This document shows, in pieces, positions 1 through 5,866 of a stretch of DNA of 5,957 nt. The stretch comes from Thiohalobacter sp. GTDB taxonomy: Bacteria > Pseudomonadota > Gammaproteobacteria > DSM-19610. Below the pieces are notes generated by a model. It searched no databases. It saw nothing but the letters and a program-made list of their open reading frames with translations, and had not been told where the DNA came from. The stretch spans positions 1 through 5,957 of the forward strand of contig JALVCM010000015.1 in NCBI GenBank assembly GCA_027010005.1, read 5' to 3'. The first letter of the stretch is position 1. The number at the start of each line of letters is the position of its first letter. Position numbers and translations under genes: made by a program.

Positions 1-1
1 C

Positions 2-811
2 CCCGATGACCCCCTGCTCAGGCAAATACTGCCGGTGGGCGAGGAACTGGCCGAAATTCCCGGCTACCAGAAAGATCCGCTGCAGGAACAGGATGTCATG
101 CCGGTCCCCGGCCTGCTGCACAAGTACCCCGGGCGCGTCTTACTGACACTGACCGGCGCCTGCGCGGTGAACTGCCGCTATTGCTTTCGCCGGCACTACC
201 CCTACAACACGGCCAACCCGACCCGTGAGCACTGGCCGGCCACGCTGGACTACCTGGCACAACGCGAACAGATCAGTGAGGTAATTCTCAGCGGCGGCGA
301 CCCGCTGACACTCACGGACACCCGCCTGACGGAAATGGTCCGCGAACTGGAGCAGATCCCCCATCTCACCACGCTACGGCTGCACAGCCGTGTGCCGGTG
401 GTCCTGCCGGAACGAGTCGATGACACGTTGATCGACTGGATATCGGCCACCCGTTTGCAGATCATTGTGGTGATTCACTGCAATCATCCCAATGAAATCA
501 ACACGCCGGTGGCCGGTGCCATGCAGCACCTGAAAACAGCCGGCACCACCCTGCTCAACCAGTCCGTGCTGCTGCGCGGGGTCAATGACAACGCGGAAAC
601 CCTGTGTGAACTTGGCCGGCGACTGTTCGAGACCGGTGTCCTGCCCTACTACCTGCACCAGCTGGACCCGGTTCAGGGTGCCGGCCACTTTGCTGTCAGT
701 GATACCAAGGCCTTGCAGTTGATGGAAAAAATACGTTCCCTGTTACCGGGTTACCTCGTACCCCGACTGGTCAGGGAAATTCCCGGAGAAAGCGCAAAAT
801 CCCCCCTCTGA
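2..811 (+). CDS. epmB: EF-P beta-lysylation protein EpmB (lysine 2,3-aminomutase family), 5' end cut by window
   Basis: Radical-SAM, PLP-dependent aminomutase that converts (S)-alpha-lysine to (R)-beta-lysine. EpmA then attaches this to a conserved lysine of elongation factor P, which helps ribosomes through polyproline stretches; it acts in the cytosol. The visible 269 codons begin with PDDPLLRQ, which aligns from memory with about residue 70 of the 342-residue E. coli protein, so roughly 70 N-terminal residues lie upstream. The GTG at 35 is internal, not the start. The Fe-S cluster motif CX3CX2C is at nt 161-184 (CAVNCRYC, then FRRHYPY). A GGDP motif follows at about nt 293, then the family signatures LLNQSVLLRGVNDN and PYYLHQLDPVQGAGHF. 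The likely PLP lysine is in AKSPL (nt 797-799), matching the SKTPL lysine of E. coli. The protein stops three residues later, a shorter tail than in E. coli. The efp and epmA genes are not in view. Confidence 0.93.
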   Translation, partial: PDDPLLRQILPVGEELAEIPGYQKDPLQEQDVMPVPGLLHKYPGRVLLTLTGACAVNCRYCFRRHYPYNTANPTREHWPATLDYLAQREQISEVILSGGDPLTLTDTRLTEMVRELEQIPHLTTLRLHSRVPVVLPERVDDTLIDWISATRLQIIVVIHCNHPNEINTPVAGAMQHLKTAGTTLLNQSVLLRGVNDNAETLCELGRRLFETGVLPYYLHQLDPVQGAGHFAVSDTKALQLMEKIRSLLPGYLVPRLVREIPGESAKSPL

Positions 812-815
812 TGCC

Positions 816-845
816 AAACCGGCAGAATCCCGTGGAAAACCGGCA
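816..845. repeat. Pair of 9-bp direct repeats AAACCGGCA, 21 bp apart
   Basis: AAACCGGCA occurs at 816-824 and again at 837-845, a start-to-start distance of 21 bp, about two helical turns, just after the epmB stop. The first copy also forms a weak TGCC/GGCA inverted pair (812-815 with 821-824), but no T-tract follows, so it is not a convincing terminator. Spacing on one DNA face would suit a regulator binding upstream of the PilZ gene; that is inference, and short repeats can arise by chance. Confidence 0.3.
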
Positions 846-880
846 CTGACACCTCGCAATACCCCGCAACTGTTCAGTTT

Positions 881-893
881 TCCTGTCACAGGA
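881..893. promoter_or_regulatory. Perfect 13-bp palindrome, possible operator upstream of the PilZ gene
   Basis: TCCTGT-C-ACAGGA is a perfect inverted repeat with 6-bp arms about one central base, lying 82-94 bp before the chosen ATG of the next gene. A second small inverted repeat, TGCCA-TGC-TGGCA, sits at 911-923. Either could be an operator or a weak RNA hairpin. I see no confident -35/-10 pair in 812-974, so the promoter of the next gene is unplaced. Confidence 0.25.
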
Positions 894-974
894 CGATAGC
901 CCGAGCGGGATGCCATGCTGGCAGTCGTCTGCCCGCACCCCGTCACGTAACAATAACCAGCGGACGAATTGCCC

Positions 975-2771
975 ATGCAGCTTTCAGTACCGAACCGGAC
1001 CAGCCCGAAAAACGGCGCATTCGACAGCAAGACCGCCAGTGTAAAAGACTGGATCGAACACCTCCCTATGGCCAATGTGGGAGAAACGACAAAACTGCTG
1101 TTCGAGGCACTGAACGACCTGAACCACCAGGATATCCCCGCCCAGCAACGTTTCAAGGCACTGGAACTTCTGCAGGAACCGGTTCGGTTCGTGACCGATC
1201 ATATGAAGAAGCACGTTGTCGGCAAGCCGTTGCCGCCAATGATGAAAAACCTGAAGATCGCCCACCTGTCGCGTGAAATCACACATTCCCTGGCCACCGG
1301 CTACAAGGTCCTGGTGATGGAACAGATTGCCGGTGTCGGCCGTAAGGACCGCAAACTGCTGGTGACGGCCATCCACCGCTCGGTGAAATTACTTGGGATC
1401 GTGTTACTCAAGGCCTTCCAGGTCTACGAGCCTTACCCGGAATCGGTCTGGCTGGAAATTCACTCACTGTACCGCTACGCGGAAAGTAATGGCCTGCATC
1501 GCACAAAAGTCACGGATGTGGTCGCAGCAATTCAACATACCTCAACGGTCACGGACTGCTACAAACAGATTCTGCTGCTGGCGCTGGCCTGCCCCTACCG
1601 CCTGCGTCATGGCGAAGCGGAAGCCATCTATGACGCACTGGAAGACTGGGCAAAATTCAGCGACCTTAAAACACTCGAGCAAAAACCGGATGCACTGTTT
1701 GCCGTGAACCTGAATGCTGACGAACCCCCCAGTTATCTTGTACTGAGGGACACAAAAGAAAAGTGCGGGACAATCCGGACCCTGGACACAGGACGCCTGG
1801 CAGAGCGTGCCCGCAAGTCCATCGGCGAGAATCGGGCGAGCCGCCCGACAGGCATCAAACTGTCCACGCTCCGGCACCTGATGCTGGCGTGGGGTGTCAT
1901 GCCCAAACGCCGTTATTCCCGTGTGAAAGACCTGTCACAGGTCATTGTGTCGATGGGCCTGAGTTCGATTCACTACTTTGTCAGTGGCGAAGTCGCCTTC
2001 AACCAGGCCTCCGTCAGCAAGGAGTGTCATACCGACCTAGCCAGCAGCCCGGAACCCGCTCCGCACATCCAGGAACCTGCCCGCTTTGACGCCCGGGATG
2101 TGCAGGCCAACGAGAGCAATATGCCTGATGTGTGGGAAATGAACTACCGGATTGAAGGGGAAGCACCGCCCAGCAACCTGGAAACCGCCGTGGCACGCGC
2201 TGCTTCCGGCATGCAAATCAATACCAGCCACCGTACCCAGAACTGGAAGATGGTCAATATCAGTGCCGGTGGTTACTGTCTGCTCTGGGATAACCCTGAA
2301 ACCACCCGCGCCCAGGTCGGTGAACTGCTGGGTATACGTGAAGAAAGCGACCCCGACACCTTCCACTGGCGACTGGGCGTCATCCGCTGGCTGAAGTTTG
2401 CCGACAAACGCGGGCTGGAACTTGGCGTGCAAATGCTGTCACCCGGTGCTGTTGCTATTGCCGGGCAACTGGAACACCGGGGTGCAAAAAATCATGCATT
2501 CACACGTGGCCTGCTACTGCCTGAAATTGCCAGCATACAGCAGAGCGCAACCCTGCTACTGCCATCACCCCCCTTCCGGGTCGGTGATACAACAATTATC
2601 AACTGTCACGGGAAAAATGTGCGTGTCGAGCTGACCAAGCTGGTGGAAAACACCGGCAGCTTTGCCCAGTTCCAGTTCACCGCACTGGGTGAGATAAAAC
2701 TCCCCGGACAGAAAAAGCCATCTCCCAAAACAAAGAGCAGCGACTTCGATGATGTCTGGGAGTTACTGTAA
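975..2771 (+). CDS. Large cytoplasmic protein with a PilZ-like c-di-GMP-binding domain split by an insertion
   Basis: A 598-residue protein without signal peptide or membrane segment. Residues ~15-300 look mostly helical and match no domain I can name. Around 312-316 is KRRYSR, an RxxxR motif as in PilZ proteins such as YcgR, followed by a beta-strand-like stretch (SQVIVSMGLSSIHYFVSG). A Pro/Glu/Ala/Ser-rich stretch (~345-400) looks disordered. Then WKMVNISAGGYCLLW gives the second PilZ motif NxSxxG at 428-433, and GVIRWLK...LELGVQML fits the closing PilZ strands. A further beta-rich segment (~515-575), a basic linker and an acidic tail ending DVWELL follow. PilZ domains bind c-di-GMP and pass the signal to a partner; both motifs are present, so binding is plausible but inferred. 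ATG at 975 is preferred to TTG at 969 because a weak GCGGAC (960-965) is then better spaced. It lies close to fimX but is separated from it by an opposite-strand gene. The function is unknown to me. Confidence 0.82.
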   Translation: MQLSVPNRTSPKNGAFDSKTASVKDWIEHLPMANVGETTKLLFEALNDLNHQDIPAQQRFKALELLQEPVRFVTDHMKKHVVGKPLPPMMKNLKIAHLSREITHSLATGYKVLVMEQIAGVGRKDRKLLVTAIHRSVKLLGIVLLKAFQVYEPYPESVWLEIHSLYRYAESNGLHRTKVTDVVAAIQHTSTVTDCYKQILLLALACPYRLRHGEAEAIYDALEDWAKFSDLKTLEQKPDALFAVNLNADEPPSYLVLRDTKEKCGTIRTLDTGRLAERARKSIGENRASRPTGIKLSTLRHLMLAWGVMPKRRYSRVKDLSQVIVSMGLSSIHYFVSGEVAFNQASVSKECHTDLASSPEPAPHIQEPARFDARDVQANESNMPDVWEMNYRIEGEAPPSNLETAVARAASGMQINTSHRTQNWKMVNISAGGYCLLWDNPETTRAQVGELLGIREESDPDTFHWRLGVIRWLKFADKRGLELGVQMLSPGAVAIAGQLEHRGAKNHAFTRGLLLPEIASIQQSATLLLPSPPFRVGDTTIINCHGKNVRVELTKLVENTGSFAQFQFTALGEIKLPGQKKPSPKTKSSDFDDVWELL

Positions 2772-2792
2772 ACCGGGGCTTTCAGGTAGCTT

Positions 2793-2848
2793 CTGATTAA
2801 TTCTGGATTCTGGCATGCGCCAGAATGAAGGGGAATGAATTAAATCAG
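2793..2848. repeat. Small palindromic intergenic repeat, copy 1 (short form)
   Basis: This element fills the gap between two convergent genes. Its core is a perfect 8-bp stem with a 4-nt loop, ATTCTGGC-ATGC-GCCAGAAT (2807-2826). The ends form an imperfect terminal inverted repeat, CTGATTAATTC (2793-2803) against GAATTAAATCAG (2837-2848), differing by one extra base. After the stem comes one 19-bp unit (2822-2840) matching the tandem unit at 5762-5856 at 16 of 19 positions. It belongs to the same family as the larger copy after fimX but lacks the left hairpin. It resembles the REP- or MITE-like dispersed palindromes common in proteobacterial intergenic DNA. There is no protein-coding content. 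Confidence 0.7.
2807..2826. terminator. Possible bidirectional terminator hairpin between convergent genes
   Basis: The symmetric 8-bp stem with a 4-nt loop lies 36 bp after the stop of the PilZ gene and 30 bp after the stop of the opposing acetyltransferase gene, so it would form in both transcripts. Neither side has a clear run of T, so it is not a classic intrinsic terminator. A transcript-end or stabilising role is inferred from position and symmetry only. Confidence 0.35.
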
Positions 2849-2855
2849 AGACACT

Positions 2856-3377
2856 TTAGAATAATGCCTTGAACAGGTCCGGGTATTCGACGATCCCCCC
2901 GCCTGACAGGGCACCATCGACCAGTTCCATGGCTGTCAGGGCATCGTCCGGAATCGGCAGGTTACAGGTCACACCCCATTCCAGTGCAGGCCTGAACCCG
3001 AAACGCAAATAATAGTCCGGATGTCCGGCGACCACGATTGCGTGGTAACAGAGGGGTTTGGCCCGTGCCACGGCCGCATCGATCAGCTCCGAGCCAATGC
3101 CACGGTGTGATTGCGACGGTACCACCGACATCGGCCCCAGGGCGAGTATTTCACTTTCACCTTTTTCGGAAACAAGCCTGACCCGCGACAGCACCACATG
3201 GCCGACAATACGGCCATTAAGCTCCGCTACCAGCGACAGGTCGGGGATGAAGGTTGGCGACTTTCGCAATTCGGCAATGAGCTGCGCCTCGGCCTCACCT
3301 TCAAAGGCACTGAGATTAACGACGTCGATGGCACTGAAATCATCGGGCGTTTCGGCCCGCACCCTGATCTGCTGCAT
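2856..3377 (-). CDS. GNAT-family N-acetyltransferase, YhbS-like
   Basis: A 173-residue cytosolic protein of the GNAT fold, which transfers an acetyl group from acetyl-CoA to an amine. The acetyl-CoA pyrophosphate-binding loop (Q/RxxGxG/A type) is seen as SQSHRGIGSEL, residues 88-98, preceded by the strand ALGPMSVVPS. The later GHPDYYLRFGF (118-128) and the closing EYPDLFKALF match E. coli YhbS (about 167 residues), as does the N-terminal SAFEGEAEAQLIAELR. An ATG at 3431 would add 18 residues (MKIYGQYRW...). I chose the ATG at 3377 because it gives the family length, starts directly with the conserved domain and has purine-rich GGGGACAGGGT just before it. The substrate cannot be deduced. The gene is convergent with the PilZ gene and divergent from fimX, so it is probably its own transcription unit. 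Confidence 0.87.
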   Translation of the reverse strand: MQQIRVRAETPDDFSAIDVVNLSAFEGEAEAQLIAELRKSPTFIPDLSLVAELNGRIVGHVVLSRVRLVSEKGESEILALGPMSVVPSQSHRGIGSELIDAAVARAKPLCYHAIVVAGHPDYYLRFGFRPALEWGVTCNLPIPDDALTAMELVDGALSGGGIVEYPDLFKALF

Positions 3378-3547
3378 ACCCTGTCCCCGGCTGGTCCTGA
3401 GCGGCCAGCGATACTGGCCATATATCTTCATGCTAGCAGGAAACCCGTTTATGTAAAAGGGGTTACGACACAGGCAGGAATAGCCGTTTGGTCACGGCCA
3501 GCGGGTAAAGAATGTGGCCCATGCTGCCGAAACAATGTAAGCGCACT

Positions 3548-3563
3548 GCCAGCCGCTGCTGGC
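3548..3563. promoter_or_regulatory. Hairpin in the fimX leader
   Basis: GCCAGC-CGCT-GCTGGC forms a perfect 6-bp GC-rich stem with a 4-nt loop, ending 18 bp before the fimX Shine-Dalgarno sequence. On the + strand it is followed by GAGAAAAAA rather than T residues, so it is not a terminator for fimX-direction transcripts. If transcribed it would be part of the 5' leader. Alternatively it is an operator or chance. The divergent region 3378-3596 holds no confident -35/-10 promoter. Confidence 0.25.
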
Positions 3564-3580
3564 GAGAAAAAACTGAATTC

Positions 3581-3585
3581 AGGAG
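3581..3585 (+). promoter_or_regulatory. Shine-Dalgarno sequence that fixes the fimX start
   Basis: AGGAG lies 11 bases before the ATG at 3597, slightly long but usable spacing. It supports that ATG over the in-frame upstream starts reaching back to 3111, because the FimX-like sequence begins exactly at MDKDQTLRLLIVEESR. Confidence 0.65.
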
Positions 3586-3596
3586 CACTATACCCT

Positions 3597-5684
3597 ATGG
3601 ACAAGGACCAAACCCTGCGTCTGCTGATCGTTGAGGAATCCCGCAACGATGCAGAAGCCCTTGCCAATATCCTCAGAAATGCCGGGCAGGCATCCCGCCT
3701 GGACTATGCCGAAGACTGCGAGGACATCAATAGCGTACTGGACAAGCATTTTCCCGACCTTGTGCTGTGTGCGCTGGGCCTGGAATCGGTGTCGCTCTCC
3801 GAGGTAACCGACCTCCTGAAGCAACGTGAAATCCTCGCCCCGTTGATCGCTATCGGTGAGACGGCTGACGAGACAGATATTATCGAAGCCATGCGTCAGG
3901 GTGCCTCCGACCTGTGCTCGTACGACCAGCCCGAGCACCTTCAGCTGGTCACCCAGCGTGAACTCCGTCAACTCAGCTCCTGCAACAAGGCACAGAATTT
4001 CGAAGCCCGTTTCCACGAAAGTGAGAAGCGTGCCCGCTCACTGATGGAAAGTTCGCGTGACGCCATCGCCTATGTTCACGAAGGCATGCACATCTTCGCC
4101 AACAGTTCCTACCTGGAAATGTTTGGCTTTGATGATATCGACGAGATCGAAGGTACGCCCATTCTCGATATGGTTGCACCGGAAGAGCATGACAAATTCA
4201 AGGAGTTCCTGCGCAATTTCAGCAAGGAAGGTGCCACCGAAGAGTCCCTGGAAACACACGGGCAACTGCCAGACGGCAAACAGTTCGATGCGTTAATGGA
4301 ATTCTCTCCCGCCAGTATTGACGGTGAAGCCTGTACACAGATTATTATTCGCAACCAGGCGGGTTCGAGTAAGGAGCTTGAACAAAAAATCAAGTTCCTC
4401 AGCAAACAGGACGTACTCACCGGCCTGTTTAACCGCCAGTATTTTATTGAAGAACTGGAACTGGCTGTTACCAACGCCGTCAGTGGTTCGGAAAATGCAG
4501 CACTGCTCTACCTGCTGATGGACAATTTCAAGGACATCAAGGACAACATCGGTATTGGTGCAGCCGACATGGTCATTGGCGACATTGCCGACCTGTTGCG
4601 TGAACATACACAGGACAATGACATTGTCGCACGCTTCGGCGACCACTCTTTTGCCATTTTGCGCAAGGATTGCGACCACGAATCGATTACCACTCTCGGA
4701 GAAGAACTCCGCCAGGTTATCGAGGACCATATTGCCGAGATCGAAGGCAAGTCCGTCACCACCACCTGCAGCATCGGCATGAGTATTATCAGTGAAAGCT
4801 CACCGTCTGCCCATGAGGTCATCTCCCGTGCAGACCTTGCCTGTGAAGTTGCCCGTTCCTCGGGCGGCAACAGAGTCCACCTGCACAACCCGGTTGTCGA
4901 CGAGAAAATCGGCAAGGAACGCGACCAGCAGATGCATGCCCTGATCCAGGATGCGCTGGAGCACAACCAGTTCCAGCTACTGTTCCAGCCGATCGTCAGC
5001 CTGCAGGGCGATACCAGTGAGAAATATGAAGTCCTCCTGCGCATGCTGAATGACGAGGAAGAACATATTTTACCCAGTCAGTTCCTGCCAATTGCCGAAC
5101 AGACCGGACAGACTGCAGAAATTGACTTCTGGGTCATCGGGAATGCTATCAAGACACTGTCCGAGCACCGCTCACAGGGTTCCGATACCCAGTTCTTTAT
5201 CAAGATCTCGGCACAAACCCTGCTGGATGAAAAACTGGTGAACTTTGTCAATGACAGGCTGAAAGAACATCGCCTGCCCGGTGATGCACTGGTGTTCGAG
5301 CTGTCTGAAAAAGTTGCATCACAACACCTGAAACAGGCAAAAAGCTTTGCCAAGGCACTACAGGAGTTGCACTGCAAGTCGGTACTGGAACACTTCGGCA
5401 CCAGCCCGAACTCCTTCCAGCTGCTCAAACATATGCCGGTCGACTACCTGAAGATTGATGGCTCCTTCATTCATAACCTGGCCAGCGATACCGACAACCA
5501 GGCTATGGTGAAGTCTATCCTCGATACCGCCAACTCGATGAACAAGCAGTGTATTGCCGAGTACGTTCAGGATGCACACAGCCTGGCGGTGCTCTGGCAG
5601 AGCGGTATCAACTTTATCCAGGGCAACTTCCTGCAAGAACCCAGCGAAACCCTCAGCTACGATTTCACCGGTGAAGTCGCCTAG
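3597..5684 (+). CDS. fimX: FimX-type type IV pilus regulator: degenerate REC-PAS-GGDEF-EAL c-di-GMP receptor
   Basis: 695 residues, close to the 691 of P. aeruginosa FimX, which binds c-di-GMP through a non-catalytic EAL domain and promotes type IV pilus assembly and twitching via the PilB ATPase (through a PilZ protein in Xanthomonas). Domains: REC-like 1-125, beginning LRLLIVEESRNDAEAL, with Ala59 (VLCALG) in place of the phospho-accepting Asp; PAS about 145-262; GGDEF about 266-430, with signature GDHSF (348-352), the metal Asp replaced (LLMDNFK) and the I-site RxxD reading QDND; EAL about 440-695. The EAL motif is EVL (478-480) followed by R482, as in FimX. The catalytic DDFG is EHFG (598-601), AEGVE is AEYVQ (654-658), while K619 of LKID and the QG at 675-676 remain. 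Neither cyclase nor phosphodiesterase activity is expected; c-di-GMP binding is likely. It is divergent from the GNAT gene with its own leader. Confidence 0.88.
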   Translation: MDKDQTLRLLIVEESRNDAEALANILRNAGQASRLDYAEDCEDINSVLDKHFPDLVLCALGLESVSLSEVTDLLKQREILAPLIAIGETADETDIIEAMRQGASDLCSYDQPEHLQLVTQRELRQLSSCNKAQNFEARFHESEKRARSLMESSRDAIAYVHEGMHIFANSSYLEMFGFDDIDEIEGTPILDMVAPEEHDKFKEFLRNFSKEGATEESLETHGQLPDGKQFDALMEFSPASIDGEACTQIIIRNQAGSSKELEQKIKFLSKQDVLTGLFNRQYFIEELELAVTNAVSGSENAALLYLLMDNFKDIKDNIGIGAADMVIGDIADLLREHTQDNDIVARFGDHSFAILRKDCDHESITTLGEELRQVIEDHIAEIEGKSVTTTCSIGMSIISESSPSAHEVISRADLACEVARSSGGNRVHLHNPVVDEKIGKERDQQMHALIQDALEHNQFQLLFQPIVSLQGDTSEKYEVLLRMLNDEEEHILPSQFLPIAEQTGQTAEIDFWVIGNAIKTLSEHRSQGSDTQFFIKISAQTLLDEKLVNFVNDRLKEHRLPGDALVFELSEKVASQHLKQAKSFAKALQELHCKSVLEHFGTSPNSFQLLKHMPVDYLKIDGSFIHNLASDTDNQAMVKSILDTANSMNKQCIAEYVQDAHSLAVLWQSGINFIQGNFLQEPSETLSYDFTGEVA

Positions 5685-5690
5685 AGCAAT

Positions 5691-5860
5691 ACCGATTAAT
5701 TCGTCATACCGGTGCATGCCGGTATCCATGTCGCTGAAACCACTGGATCCCGGCATTCGCCGGGATGACGGCGAATGAACGGGATGACGGGGAATGAACG
5801 GGATGACGGGGAATGAACGGGATGACGGGGAATGAACGGGATGACGGGGAATGAATCAGG
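5691..5860. repeat. Palindromic intergenic repeat, copy 2 (double hairpin with tandem tail)
   Basis: This is a larger relative of the element at 2793-2848, again between convergent genes. Left hairpin: ATACCGG-TGCATG-CCGGTAT (5706-5725). Right hairpin: ATCCCGGC-ATTC-GCCGGGAT (5747-5766). The flanking arms 5703-5728 and 5744-5769 are inverted copies of each other at 22 of 26 positions, with a 15-nt spacer, so the unit is a palindrome made of two palindromes, as in REP/BIME-like elements. Its outer ends, ACCGATTAATTC (5691-5702) and GAATGAATCAGG (5849-5860), match as inverted repeats at 9 of 12 positions. The first part, just after the fimX stop, could serve as a transcript-end structure. Confidence 0.75.
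5762..5856. repeat. Tandem array of five 19-bp units
   Basis: Five head-to-tail units of GGGATGACGGGGAATGAAC start at 5762, 5781, 5800, 5819 and 5838. The middle three are identical; the first has C for G at position 11 (5772) and the last ends in T instead of C. The first unit overlaps the distal 8 bases of the right hairpin arm, so the array seems to have grown by duplication of that arm end plus its flank. There are no spacers between units, so it is a minisatellite, not CRISPR. Confidence 0.95.
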
Positions 5861-5866
5861 GTTTTC

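Noticed and set aside
35..37. GTG as the start of epmB
   Set aside because: The in-frame codons before it (PDDPLLRQILP) continue the EpmB family sequence, so the gene runs off the window edge.
919..933. Sigma-54 promoter (TGGCAGTCGTCTGC)
   Set aside because: The spacing between GG and GC is 9 rather than the required 10 bases and the -12 element is poor.
969..971. TTG as the start of the PilZ gene
   Set aside because: The ATG at 975 is two codons downstream, uses the commoner start codon and is better spaced from the weak GCGGAC.
3487..3513. Sigma-70 promoter for fimX (TTGGTC ... AAGAAT)
   Set aside because: The hexamers are weak and the spacing is only 14 bases.
4293..5044. Long minus-strand open frames within fimX
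   Set aside because: They are shadows of the strongly recognisable fimX coding frame and show no domain of their own.
3111..5684. 857-residue extended FimX
   Set aside because: The first 162 codons are antisense to the GNAT gene; FimX homology and an AGGAG site place the start at 3597.
5762..5856. CRISPR array
   Set aside because: The 19-bp units are directly adjacent with no spacers, and there are no cas genes.
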